Below the pieces are notes generated by a model that was not told the origin of the DNA, ran no database searches, and saw only the letters and a list, made by a program, of their open reading frames with translations. Below are positions 25,874 to 36,165 of a DNA stretch of 64,000 nt, piece after piece. Origin of the DNA: Engraulis encrasicolus (taxonomy: Eukaryota; Chordata; Actinopteri; Clupeiformes; Engraulidae). The stretch covers positions 43,704,669-43,768,668 of the forward strand of contig NC_085873.1 in the NCBI RefSeq assembly GCF_034702125.1, read 5' to 3'. The position numbers were made by a program, and so were the translations under genes. Each line of letters opens with the position of its first letter. Within the stretch, counting starts at the first letter, position 1.

Positions 25874-26559
25874 TGGACTTCTGAACAGTCATCTCCAATA
25901 ATACAATGCAAAGGTCAAAAATGGTGGATACGTCATTTTGCAATGAAACCCTGTCCTCAATTCAAGCAGACTTTGCCAGTCAAATGTTGACAGGTACGAT
26001 GAGTGTGTGCGCTTTACATTTGGAAATGTGGATGTGGGACTCTAAGCCTTCCTTATATATATACCCTTAAACAAATGTTCACATTCCCTGCTTGACTGAT
26101 ATGACAGAAAAACATGCCAACACTTCAACAACACGTGTCCTTATCAAATATACATGCACAACATGATTTCCTAGAATTCAAAAAACTCATATTTGATTTT
26201 GGGGTTATTTTAGCATTCAAATATTCATATATTTATAAGACGTTACGACAGGACTGTCAATTTGTCAACTTAACTCATTTGCGCTGATGATGTCCACATG
26301 TTGAGCATGCGTACCTCCAAGAGGTCATGACCCCACAGCGGCATGTTGCACTCATTAGAGTTGGACAAAACTAGCATCCCAATTTGTGTGTGTGTGTCCA
26401 TCCCAAATGGACACTCCTTCCTTCGTTAGTGCATAAACATGTAGCCCTACATTTGCATACTAACGACCTGTCAGACCGAGTGCAAAGCTGATGTCAACAA
26501 ACTCTCTGTGTGTGTGTGTGAGAGAGAGATGGCCGCAACGCTGACGTCAACAAACTGTT
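25874..26559. other. No gene seen
   Basis: AT-rich DNA with short GT/GA runs near 26506-26528. No supported feature. Confidence 0.5.
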
Positions 26560-27159
26560 CATTAGTGTCAGGATCTGGACTCTGTGTTGTTGTGTTGGAC
26601 TGATGTTTTCCCCGTGTTTTACCCTATGCGTCCCGTTTCTTGTCTGCCTTGCTGTCCATGTGCTTTTGTTTACATTTTCATCCTGTTATTGTGCTCCTGT
26701 GTTTTCCTGTCATGTTTCTACCCCGCCCCCGATTGTGCTCCACCTGTTCTTAGTTAGTTTCCTGTTCCTAATGTCTTAATTATTGCCCTTAGTGCCGTCT
26801 TGCTGTTCTGATTGTCCTCACCTGCATCTTGTCTCGCTTCCCCTCATCTGTTTGCTTGCCATCGGCCCTCCTGTAGTGTTTTCACCTGTTGTGTTGCCCT
26901 GGTAGTCTTAGCTCGTCCTGTTCCTGTTACCTTGTTACCTCTTTACCCTATTGTTGGCCCAGTCATCGTTCTCTGTCATTTGGTTCACCTGTTCGGTTCT
27001 TAGTTTTGTCATGCCCCCTGTTTCATGGTTACCTGTTCATTGCTTTTGATCTTGTTCCACCTGTCTTGTTCTCGTTTCCTCGTTATTAGTATTAGTCTAC
27101 TCACCTGTGTCTTGTTTGCCCTGGCCTATTGTGTAATGTTCCTTGTTAACTTCCCTGTG

Positions 27160-27167
27160 TATTTAAA
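27160..27167 (+). promoter_or_regulatory. TATA-like box in the 5' LTR
   Basis: tatttaaa lies about 215 bp before the AATAAA, a plausible U3/R promoter position. The same box is at 30896-30903 in the 3' LTR. Confidence 0.5.
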
Positions 27168-27375
27168 CCTTGTGTTTCCTGTTGTCCTGTGTGGTGCCAT
27201 TGTTAGGTCTCGTCTTGCCGTAAGTCTGTCCCTCTGTGAATCTTGTAATGTCAGTTTTCCTGTTAGTTTTGTTAGTCTCTACCTGTTTTCCCCCTCGTGG
27301 GTATTTTGATTTGTAGTTCTTGGATCTTCTGAGCGTTGCTATTTGTAGTGTTTGATTTTGTTTCTCGCGTCTTAA

Positions 27376-27381
27376 AATAAA
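27376..27381 (+). promoter_or_regulatory. Polyadenylation signal AATAAA in the LTR
   Basis: aataaa within cttaaaataaaaag. The functional counterpart for a full-length transcript is at 31112-31117 in the 3' LTR. Confidence 0.5.
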
Positions 27382-27464
27382 AAGAAAACCTAAGTTTGTC
27401 CTGAAGCCTCAGCCGTCTACTGTGCCTGCATTTGGGTTACTCCTTGTCTGAAAATCCTGACAGA

Positions 27465-30290
27465 ATGGCACCACCACTACGAAACCCAGCGGCATTCTTG
27501 GCTGAGGCTGCCACACCAAGGTCACTGCGCGTCGGGCACCTTTCCATCCAGCCAGCCCTGTCCCAGCCCGGAACGTCCAGTCAGTTTTCGGGAACTCGGC
27601 TGGCTATTCGACGCACGCCACTTCCTCCCCTGCCGCAGGTTGATGAGTGGTACCTGGTTGGCTCTGAAGAGGAGGACTACTGCTTGGAGGAGGACTGGAG
27701 ACCCACCAGGAGGAGGCGACAGAAACGGCGTCATAAGGGCCGCCGACGACCCGCCCTGGAGGAGCCAGCCTACTCGCACGTCCTTCCCGAGCCAACGTGC
27801 CCATCGGCCAGTCCTGGCCCATCCTGCCCAACGCAACAGCCCCTGTCTGTCAACCCACCAGTGCTCACTCCAGCTGAGGAGTTTCCAACCCATCCGAAGT
27901 TGGAGGCCCTGGTGCGCCATATCCAGGCCCTGTTGCGCTCCCAGAAGAGTGACCATGGTCCTTGCCTGTCTGTGCCTTGTGACCTGCCTGAACCCATGGA
28001 GAAAGTCACTCCGTCTGACCCAGTGCCTCCGGCTGACCCTGACGCTCCGGCTGACGCCAGTGAGACGGTCAAGAAGGAGATCGCCGATCCACATGATGCC
28101 AAGCTAAGTGACTCTCAAGCAGTTGGGTCTGTCCCTGATGTCTTGCCTGTCTCAAGTTCTGTCTTGCCTGTCTCAAGTACTGTCTTGCCTGTCTCAAGTT
28201 CTGCTCTGCCTGTCTCAAGTTCTGTCTTGCCTGTCTCAAGTTCTGCTCTGCCTGTCTCAAGTTCTGATCTGCCTGTCTCAAGTTTTGCCCTGCCTGAATA
28301 CGGTTCTGCCCCCAAGGACCCCATGAGGCCGCCGAGAGGTTCGTGCGACCCTGAGCCGCCGAGAGGTCCGCCTGACCCCGAGCCGCCGAGAGGTCCGCCT
28401 GACCCCGAGCCGCCGAGAGGTCCGCCTGACCCCGAGCCGCCGAGAGGTGCGCCTGACCCAGAGCCGCCGAGAGGTCCGCCTGACCCCGAGCCGCCGAGAG
28501 GTCTGCCTGAGCCACCCAAGAACCCCGACCACGCGGCCCCGGGCAAGACCACTTCGGCCGGGACTGCTGAGACCCACTCTTCGGCCGATACCCGGGAGGA
28601 CGTTTCTCCACCTGCCCGCTCTGCTGCCGGCCCCCCGGCCGTGTCTGCGCCCGGCTCCGCCCCCGATCCTGCTGGCGCCGCCCCCGATCCTGCTGGCGCC
28701 GCCCCCAGTCCGAATGACTCCGCCCCAGATCCTGCTGGCGCCGCCCCTGGTCTGGATGACTCCGCCCCCGATCCAGCTGGCGCCGCCCCCGGTCCAGATG
28801 ACTCCGCCCCCTTTCTGGATGACTCCGCCTCCAGTCTTGCTGGCCCCGGCTCCAGTCTTACCAGCTCCGCCTCCAGTCCTGCTGGCTCGGTCTCTCCAGA
28901 CCCAGCCTCTCCAGACCCAGCCTCTCCAGGCCCTGCTCCGAACCCAGCCTCTCCAGACCCAGCCTCTCCTGCTCCAGACCCAGCCTCTCCTGCTCCAGAC
29001 CCAGCCTCCCTATGTGCTTCAGACCCCCAGTCTTCGTTAGCTCCCCAGCCTGTCCAGTCTCCAGTGTCTGCGTCCCAGCCTGTCCAGCCTCCTGTGTCTG
29101 CGTCCCAGCCGGTCCAGTCTCCTGTGTCTGCGTCCCAGCCGGTCCAGTCTCCTGTGTCTGCGTCCCAGCCGGTCCAGTCTCCAGTGTCTGCGTCCCAGCC
29201 GGTCCAGTCTCCAGTGTCTGCGTCCCAGCCTGTCCAGTCTCCTGTGTCTGCGTCCCAGACCGCTCCGCCTCCAGTGTCTGCGTCCCAGACCGCTCCGCCT
29301 CCAGTGTCTGCGTCCCAGCCTGCTCCGCCTCCAGTGTCTGCGTCCCGGCCCGTCCCGCCTCCAGTGTCTGCGTCCCAGCCCGTCCCGCCTCCAGTGTCCC
29401 AGCCTGTCCCGCCTCCAGTGTCCCAGCCTGTCCCGCCTGCTGTGTCCCAGCCTGCTGTGTCCCAGCCTGTCCCGCCTCCAGTGTCCCAGCCTGTCCCGCC
29501 TCCAGTGTCCCAGCCTGTCCCGCCTCCAGTGTCCCAGCCTGTCCCGCCTCCAGTGTCCCAGCCTGTCCCGCCTCCAGTGTCCCAGCCTGTCCCGTCTGCT
29601 GTGTCCCAACCTGTCCCGTCTGCTGTGTCCCAGCCTGTCCCGTCTCCTGCGTCCCAGCCTGTCCCGCCTCCCATGTCCCAGTCCAACCCAGTATTGTCCC
29701 AGTCCAACCCAGTATTGTCCAAGCTCACCTTTGTCCCAGTGCCAGTTACTGTCCATGTCACTGTACCTGTCAGCATCCAAGTGTCTGTCCCAGTCTGCAT
29801 CCAGGTGCCGATTCCTGTGTCCATCCCTGTTCATGCCAATGTTCCCTTTTGTTTTTTTCGTTTCCCTGCACCAGTGTCCAGCCATGTTACTGTGACTTTG
29901 CCCGTCCCCGTCTTCGTCTCAGTCCCTGTTCCTGTCACCATTCCCATCACTGTGCCAGTCAAGGTTCCTGTTTTTGTTCCTGTCAGTGTTGCCCAGCCTC
30001 CAGTGCCTATCTCTCAGTCCTCTTGTTCTCCTCATCCCGAATCCGCCTTTCCCGTGTCTGAGCCCACCTGCCCCATGCCTGAGCCTGCCTGCCCCTTATC
30101 TGAGCCCACCTGCCCCGTGTCTGAGCCCTCTGAGTCCGCCTTTCCCTCTGAGTCTTCCTGCCCCTCTGTTTCTGCCTGCCCCTCCGAGCCTGCCCCCTCT
30201 TCCAAGTTCTGTGTCCTGACAGATCGGTCCCCTCCTCCTAGGTGTCCTCCTGTTCGACTGTTTTTGGGACGTCTGGAAGCCGTCCCTTGA
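27465..30290 (+). CDS. 941-residue proline-rich repetitive protein inside the LTR element
   Basis: The ATG lies two bases after the 5' LTR; an in-frame ATG at 27432 within the LTR would add 11 residues. The frame is uninterrupted to TGA at 30288-30290. In order: a non-repetitive N-terminus with WYLVGSEEEDYCLEEDW; a basic run RRRRQKRRHKGRRR (82-95) that could be a nuclear signal or nucleic-acid contact; a short helix-like LEALVRHIQALLRSQ; then tandem blocks of LPVSSS (about 225-275), PPRGPPDPE (about 288-350), DPAGAAP/DDSAP (about 400-460), SASQPVQSPV (about 526-645), SQPVPPPV (about 645-735), a Val/Pro alternating stretch, and SEPTCP-type repeats near the end. No gag or pol motif, signal peptide or globular domain is recognised. 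It might be a diverged gag-like protein, a transduced host fragment, or repeats grown by slippage. Function is unknown. Confidence 0.6.
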   Translation: MAPPLRNPAAFLAEAATPRSLRVGHLSIQPALSQPGTSSQFSGTRLAIRRTPLPPLPQVDEWYLVGSEEEDYCLEEDWRPTRRRRQKRRHKGRRRPALEEPAYSHVLPEPTCPSASPGPSCPTQQPLSVNPPVLTPAEEFPTHPKLEALVRHIQALLRSQKSDHGPCLSVPCDLPEPMEKVTPSDPVPPADPDAPADASETVKKEIADPHDAKLSDSQAVGSVPDVLPVSSSVLPVSSTVLPVSSSALPVSSSVLPVSSSALPVSSSDLPVSSFALPEYGSAPKDPMRPPRGSCDPEPPRGPPDPEPPRGPPDPEPPRGPPDPEPPRGAPDPEPPRGPPDPEPPRGLPEPPKNPDHAAPGKTTSAGTAETHSSADTREDVSPPARSAAGPPAVSAPGSAPDPAGAAPDPAGAAPSPNDSAPDPAGAAPGLDDSAPDPAGAAPGPDDSAPFLDDSASSLAGPGSSLTSSASSPAGSVSPDPASPDPASPGPAPNPASPDPASPAPDPASPAPDPASLCASDPQSSLAPQPVQSPVSASQPVQPPVSASQPVQSPVSASQPVQSPVSASQPVQSPVSASQPVQSPVSASQPVQSPVSASQTAPPPVSASQTAPPPVSASQPAPPPVSASRPVPPPVSASQPVPPPVSQPVPPPVSQPVPPAVSQPAVSQPVPPPVSQPVPPPVSQPVPPPVSQPVPPPVSQPVPPPVSQPVPSAVSQPVPSAVSQPVPSPASQPVPPPMSQSNPVLSQSNPVLSKLTFVPVPVTVHVTVPVSIQVSVPVCIQVPIPVSIPVHANVPFCFFRFPAPVSSHVTVTLPVPVFVSVPVPVTIPITVPVKVPVFVPVSVAQPPVPISQSSCSPHPESAFPVSEPTCPMPEPACPLSEPTCPVSEPSESAFPSESSCPSVSACPSEPAPSSKFCVLTDRSPPPRCPPVRLFLGRLEAVP

Positions 30291-30299
30291 CGGGGGGGT
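30289..30299 (+). promoter_or_regulatory. Polypurine tract before the 3' LTR
   Basis: gacggggggg directly precedes the 3' LTR start, the expected position for plus-strand priming. It overlaps the ORF stop codon. Confidence 0.6.
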
Positions 30300-30301
30300 A
30301 C

Positions 30302-31198
30302 TGTCAGGATCTGGACTCTGTGTTGTTGTGTTGGACTGATGTTTTCCCCGTGTTTTACCCTATGCGTCCCGTTTCTTGTCTGCCTTGCTGTCCATGTGCT
30401 TTTGTTTACATTTTCATCCTGTTATTGTGCTCCTGTGTTTTCCTGTCATGTTTCTACCCCGCCCCCGATTGTGCTCCACCTGTTCTTAGTTAGTTTCCTG
30501 TTCCTAATGTCTTAATTATTGCCCTTAGTGCCGTCTTGCTGTTCTGATTGTTCTCACCTGTATCTTGTCTCGCTTCCCCTCATCTGTTTGCTTGCCATCG
30601 GCCCTCCTGTAGTGTTTTCACCTGTTGTGTTGCCCTGGTAGTCTTAGCTCGTCCTGTTCCTGTTACCTTGTTACCTCTTTACCCTATTGTTGGCCCAGTC
30701 ATCGTTCTCTGTCATTTGGTTCACCTGTTCGGTTCTTAGTTTTGTCATGCCCCCTGTTTCATGGTTACCTGTTCATTGCTTTTGATCTTGTTCCACCTGT
30801 CTTGTTCTCGTTTCCTCGTTATTAGTATTAGTCTACTCACCTGTGTCTTGTTTGCCCTGGCCTATTGTGTAATGTTCCTTGTTAACTTCCCTGTGTATTT
30901 AAACCTTGTGTTTCCTGTTGTCCTGTGTGGTGCCATTGTTAGGTCTCGTCTTGCCGTAAGTCTGTCCCTCTGTGAATCTTGTAATGTCAGTTTTCCTGTT
31001 AGTTTTGTTAGTCTCTACCTGTTTTCCCCCTCGTGGGTATTTTGATTTGTAGTTCTTGGATCTTCTGAGCGTTGCTATTTGTAGTGTTTGATTTTGTTTC
31101 TCGCGGCTTAAAATAAAAAGAAAACCTAAGTTTGTCCTGAAGCCTCAGCCGTCTACTGTGCCTGCATTTGGGTTACTCCTTGTCTGAAAATCCTGACA
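30302..31198 (+). repeat. 3' LTR
   Basis: Same length as the 5' LTR. The differences I can see are at ttctcacctgtatctt (compared with tcctcacctgcatctt) and tctcgcggct (compared with tctcgcgtct). Confidence 0.9.
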
Positions 31199-31204
31199 CA
31201 TTAG

Positions 31205-31382
31205 TATTAGTTGGAGGCAGCGAATTACTGTCAGAACCGTCTAGTGGACCCTGTGATGTGTTTTTTTTTTTTAATGGAATTGGCATTCTGTGTGGTGTGT
31301 AAGAGGAAGATGGTGTGTGTGTGTGTTCGTGCTCTACTCAACCACTGCTCTGATTCAAACTAGAGACCCTTTTTTGTGGAAG

Positions 31383-31479
<97 letters not shown>

Positions 31480-32390
31480 TATATAGTGTAGCCCCATACT
31501 GCAAGCTGTGAGACCAGTGGAACGCTGCAATGACAGAGAGTTAGTCATTAAAATGTTCACTATCATAGTACTACATAGTACTATATGACATAACACAGGG
31601 CCTTTAGTAATGCACTACGACTAGGTCACTGCCATTCTGGTTAACAGCATATTTATAATGCTGTGTCTTAACGGGTCTGAGTGCCCTTCAGAGGACAATC
31701 TGTCTCCAAAAACTAATATGTAACTCTGTGAGTTTTTGTCATTGAAACATATAAGTCACACCATTAGAAACCTCAGACCTTCCAGGTTCCAAATATATAT
31801 ATATGAAATGAAAATACTTGAAAATGTCAGGGTGGTGCAAGCAGCCTAAAAGCCTCTGAAAGGCCTTAGACCTCAGAGGGTTAAATGTCAGGACAGCTCA
31901 AAGGTCTTTGTAGTATGTTTATGCTCTCAGGGTGTTAATCGTACTGACTAAGGTGTGTGTGTCTTTGGGCTGTAAGTGGGTGCATGAATTTCTCTCTCTG
32001 TGTCTGTCTCTCTCTCTTTCTTCCTTTCTCTCTCTGGAGGCTTTATCCATCTCTTCTAAACACATTACAGACTTTTCTCTGTAATGAGGACCAAAGCCCA
32101 TATGCGCGCGCACGCACACACACACACACACTGGCTAATCTGTCACAGTCTCCTGGCTGGCCCGACATCATAGAGGATGCAGCTAATAAGGTCTTAGGGG
32201 CTGGAATGAGACTGATACACCTCGGCCCCAATCCATAACTGTCATGCTTGGCAGACGCACGCACACACACAATCTCAATGCCTCCAGAATATGCTGATGC
32301 GCTGAAGTGTTCGTGCGTGCGTGCACGAGTGTTCGTGTTCAGGATGTTGTTTATTGCTGTGTCTGGAAGGATCAAACAGAAACGGACTGA
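31205..32390. other. No gene seen; contains a (CA)n tract
   Basis: (CA)n at 31386-31477 with a poly-T at about 31261-31272. The rest is GT/CT-rich sequence with no recognised element. Confidence 0.7.
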
Positions 32391-32662
32391 GGTGCTGTTT
32401 CCACGTAGCAGGATATATTTTTAGCAGGGTATTTTTTTCTCCTGTTGAGGTGTAAACGCAACATGTGGATAAAAATAAATCCTCCATTGTAACAAATGCG
32501 TTTCAGCCCCCTAAACAGGATATTTTTTTCTCCTGCTTTTTATACCTGGATTTTAAATATCTGCTACGTGGAAACGGAAGGCCAAAACCAATGCAAAACC
32601 AATGCAACCAGGAGAAAAAAATATCCACATAAAAAAATATCCAGCTACGTGGAAACAGCACC
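32391..32662. mobile_element. MITE with GGTGCTGTTTCCACGTAGC termini
   Basis: The termini ggtgctgtttccacgtagc and gctacgtggaaacagcacc are perfect inverted repeats. TGA occurs on both sides (32388-32390 and 32663-32665). gatatttttttctcctg-type phrases repeat inside in both orientations. A 3-bp TSD suggests a PIF/Harbinger or related class. Confidence 0.75.
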
Positions 32663-32919
32663 TGAATGAATTGGTAACATTAGCCCTGGCTTTGCTTTGT
32701 GAGGATTTCATCCATGACCTTCTGGAAGCCGACGATTGACTACCAAAGTGATCTGGTCCTTCTGTAGCCTACTGACAAATACATATAGGCCTATGCATAG
32801 CCAACATGTAATATAATGAGCATTTTAGTGCTCTCAACACTGACGGCATAATTCTTCACTCTCTCATACGTGTTCTGTTATGTGTTACTGTATGTTGTTG
32901 ATTCATTGTCTTTACTGTT

Positions 32920-33224
32920 CAGTTTTGCCAGATTGGGTTGTTTCTCGCCCAATTGGGCTGCTCAGGATGGCCTTGTGCGGGTAAAAATGGCATTTAGCAG
33001 AAAAACCCACCCAATTTTTGCCATAGAAATCAATAGAATTGGGCGGGATTTTGTGCTTCTAGGCGGGTTTTGAGCATTTTTTGGGCTGGATTCGGAATCT
33101 GAGGAAGACAGAGACGTCGAAACGTCATTGCCAAAAATAACTTCAAGAAGGGAAAATCCAAAGAAGTGTGCGAACCCTTTTTTAAAAAAATACTGGAAAT
33201 CACCAGCCTCATCTGGCAACCCTG
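32920..33224. mobile_element. hAT-type MITE, CAGTGTTGCCAG family, long variant
   Basis: Starts CAGTTTTGCCAGATTGGG and ends TCTGGCAACCCTG, with the exact TSD TTACTGTT (32912-32919 and 33225-33232). The right third has extra sequence (gaagacagagacgtcgaaac) absent from the 194-bp copies and shares the aatcaccagcctc phrase with the copy at 62072. Confidence 0.9.
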
Positions 33225-33232
33225 TTACTGTT

Positions 33233-34653
33233 ATGATTCATTTAATAGCTGCGGCCTCTTTTAAGAGTTTTGGGTCCATTTTCTGATGCTTTTCTATTCA
33301 TGCTCAGCGTCATGTTTTTGGTCTGTAACTAAACGTGACTCAAAGATTCTTAATGTGAGAAGGTTTCGGCTCATCTTTCTGCCAAAAGGCAACTTCTATA
33401 GGACCCGTTTTTGGGGCCCAATCTTCCTGGACAATTGATCCATTTTTGTTTGAGAATGTGTTACTGTTCATCAGAAGGTAATGTGTAACACAAGGTACCT
33501 TATTAAATGACTAAATTACCGTTACAACAAAATAAGATCATGGTTTTGAATTAGTACTCTGAAATTGTAATACTGGCAAAGCTTGTTTGTTTTTAAGTCC
33601 CAAAAACAAAGGCTCAACCTGCTCTCTTTAGAAGTGGATAAAATCAATTAATAGTACAAATTAATGTCAGAAGGTACTAATTAATTAAGGCTAAAAATAA
33701 CAACTGGTAAGCACATGAATCACATTAATGGACGACAACAATACAATACACAAGAAACCTGGAGATGGCAGTTGGTGTCTGTAAGCGTACACCTGGAACA
33801 GATTGCGTTATCTGTGGGGATCCTAGAGAGAGAGAGAGAGCAAGAGAGATAAAGAGAGAGAGAGAATGAGAGAGACAGCCAGACACAAAGAGGCATAGAG
33901 AGAAGAGATGAATAGGTAGATAGAGAGACGGAGGACAGGAAAAAAGAGAGGTAAAATAATGAGTCCGTCTCCATAAACCGGCATCCACTGAAAGATGGAA
34001 AGTGGAGGATGGCAAATGCTCACGGTTGCCTTCCCAGGTGGCCAATCTTCTGTAATAACTTTGCGCTCAAGTGTCTTTCATCTTGGCCATGCGCAGGCTG
34101 TTAACAAGCGCCTGAATGACTTACCTCCCTGAATTACCTGGGAGAGTCATTCCCGTAATAGTTTTGTAATCACCTTGAAAACCCAAGTATTGTGTCGTCT
34201 CCTCACCTCCCATATTTCACAGCACTAGACTGTGTGCACTCGCTTACCCTGAAACACACCACCACAGCTACCACCATGTCTCAGCAGGTTTATTATTGCT
34301 TTGCATTTTCCTGTTTGATGAAATTGGGATTTTGATTTTTTTTTGTTATTATGCCTTCCATTACAAGAAATGTGCACTCCAAGATATTCATTTTACACAC
34401 TGATGAAAAAAAAACTGAATATGTCTGATCCATCCACTTTGGGTTTTCGAATTTTTACTCCAATGCCATTGTGTTTTTCTTGTCTTGAAGTATGATTGTC
34501 ATGCAGACTTTCTATAAACATTTATCTGCAAGGATAAGTTCTTTTGTATTATAAATTCCTGGCAGTATTGTGTGTAGGCCTATGCTCTATTTATGTTTCT
34601 GTAATCCATTGAGGTTTAAATTATGCGTCATGCAGAAGCATGTTCACATGTAC
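33233..34653. other. No gene seen; (GA)n tract
   Basis: An imperfect (GA)n region spans about 33824-33950. Otherwise no recognised feature. Confidence 0.6.
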
Positions 34654-34661
34654 ATGTCACC

Positions 34662-34866
34662 CAGTGTTGCTAGATTGGGCTACTTGGAATGAGCGTCTGC
34701 GGGTGAAGCCGGGAAAAATTGACCATTTGGAGGGGTTTTTTTTCCAGCCGTTTTGGGCCCATAGAAGTCAATGTAAAATGTTGGAATTTGGGTGGAATTA
34801 AGCGCATTTTGGCGGTTTTTGAGAACCTTTTGGGCGGGATTTGATCAAACACATCTGGCAACACTG
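34662..34866. mobile_element. hAT-type MITE, CAGTGTTGCCAG family, intact
   Basis: Termini CAGTGTTGCTAGA / TCTGGCAACACTG with the exact 8-bp TSD ATGTCACC (34654-34661 and 34867-34874). Confidence 0.9.
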
Positions 34867-34949
34867 ATGTCACCAACATCAATGCAGTTGTTCTGTTGTT
34901 GTATAATACACGGACGGCATGTCGTGGCAATATACACTGTAGTATGCCA

Positions 34950-35130
34950 GGGGTGTCAAACTAAAATTGACAAAATCAAAATCTGGAAGAAAGTCAAGGG
35001 CCACACTCAATATTTATTTACAAAACCGGACTACAATTGTGTGCGCGCACACACACACACTTATTAGTCATATTATACTAGTCACAAATAGATTCCCATC
35101 GTAGTTAAAATGTGCCGGCAAAATATTATG
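34950..35130. mobile_element. hAT-type MITE fragment, CAGGGGTGTCAAACT family
   Basis: Begins ccaggggtgtcaaactaaaa and continues with aagtcaagggccacac. The other terminus is not found. The intact relative is at 35812. Confidence 0.55.
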
Positions 35131-35423
35131 CTGCATTTGAGTGTGAGCTGTTTCACTGCCATGGGCCCACTCGTATTCCTATGATGAACAGATTTTCATG
35201 TTCAAGTCTGTAATACGCTATTCATTTTTGGTGTATATGGGCCAACTGTAACACACATTTGCAATCATCTCACCTCTTCCGTTTTGCCACCAAAGAAGCT
35301 TGCTTGCAGTGAGGCACTTATTCATATCCTGGACTGGACACACACAGACACACACAAACACAAACGCCTTCAATCAAAAGACAATTTTCTAATATGACAA
35401 TAAAGCTTTTTGAATCTTGAAGT

Positions 35424-35710
35424 CAAACGAAGCCCTTGTCCTCTACCTACAGAAGCGTCCTCTCTGCTCCCCAGTTCTGCTGTTTGATGGCTCAACTACC
35501 ATCGTGGCTGTGGGTAACGTACCTGTGACAACCCTCAAGCAGGAAGATTTTTCAGAAGGGATGTTGGTGTTGATGGCGTACTATTATACATTGTACTTAA
35601 CGTACCCCAAATGTGTGGCAACCCTGCTCTGCTATTCAAACGGAGGTCATTGGTGACGCCCTCCACGATAAAGATGCCACTAGTTCATACAAAAAGCATT
35701 CATTGAGAAG
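35424..35710 (+). pseudogene. Fragment of a multicopy fish protein family, frameshifted
   Basis: It reads VLYLQKRPLCSPVLLFDG, then STTIVAVGNVPVT and MAYYYTLYLTYPKCVATLL. After a frameshift near 35630 it reads AIQTEVIGDALHDKDATSSY. I know this string pattern from the last coding part of a large uncharacterised fish family (LFDGSTTIxAVG ... YPKCVATLLSVIQTEVxGDAIHDRDATSSYKK). The function of that family is unknown to me. Just upstream is caataaagctttttgaatct, a LINE-like tail. The segment ends in a stop after a few unrelated residues. It is a pseudogene or retrocopy fragment, not an active gene. Confidence 0.65.
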
Positions 35711-35811
35711 TAAATCTGTTAGTTGTTGATTACTGATTATGTTACTATTGCACTGTTTTTTGTATTTCACAAGTTAATTGCTGTTGCTGTTTTTTGTCAG
35801 TGGGTCTAAGG

Positions 35812-36157
35812 CAGGGATGTCAAACTCAGGCCCGGGGGCCAAATTTGGCCCGTGACGCCATTTTATTCGGCCCACGAGATCATTTGAAATGTGTATTACA
35901 GTTGGCCCACATACACCATTAATATATGGCATAATAGTGTAACATGACTTGAACATGACATTTGCTGTGTCACAGGATGTGCAGACACATTTTAATGAAC
36001 AAATATGATAGTTAAATTTCACATACTCTTTACCATGAGTATGAAGTGCATGCAGCAAAATTTTAGTCCATTTTTAAAAATAATTGTCGAGTTCGTCCGT
36101 GACTTTGTTCCAGATTTTGATTTTGGCCCTCAGTCAATTTTGAGTTTGACACCCCTG
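35812..36157. mobile_element. hAT-type MITE, CAGGGATGTCAAACTCA termini
   Basis: Termini CAGGGATGTCAAACTCA / TGAGTTTGACACCCCTG and the exact 8-bp TSD GTCTAAGG (35804-35811 and 36158-36165). 346 bp, no coding capacity. Confidence 0.9.
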
Positions 36158-36165
36158 GTCTAAGG

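Larger units (their letters stand above)
26566..27462 (+). repeat. 5' LTR
   Basis: 897 bp with TG...CA ends. It contains a TATA-like tatttaaa and an AATAAA signal (separate entries). Short upstream reading frames in it are identical to those in the 3' LTR and are not considered genes. Confidence 0.9.
26566..31198 (+). mobile_element. Young non-autonomous LTR retrotransposon (Gypsy-like) with cargo ORF
   Basis: Two direct 897-bp LTRs (26566-27462 and 30302-31198) begin TGTCAGGATC and end ATCCTGACA. CATTAG flanks both sides (26560-26565 and 31199-31204). I see about three differences between the LTRs, so the insertion is recent. Immediately before the 3' LTR is gacgggggggtac, a polypurine tract of the style of fish Gypsy elements. 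The 2.84-kb interior holds only the proline-rich ORF. No gag zinc knuckle, protease, reverse transcriptase, RNase H or integrase motif is seen in any frame. Mobilisation would have to be in trans. Confidence 0.85.

Noticed and set aside
28115..29824. 569-codon open frame on the minus strand of the LTR element
   Set aside because: It mirrors the tandem repeats of the plus-strand ORF. Its Gly/Asp/Trp periodicity follows from the same DNA repeats, and no start context or domain supports it.
29012..30061. 349-codon plus-strand frame rich in Cys/Val/Pro
   Set aside because: Another frame of the same tandem DNA repeats, not an independent gene.
27432..30290. Proline-rich ORF as a host mucin- or extensin-like gene
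   Set aside because: It is enclosed exactly by two LTRs with a TSD and begins at the LTR edge, so it belongs to the retroelement.
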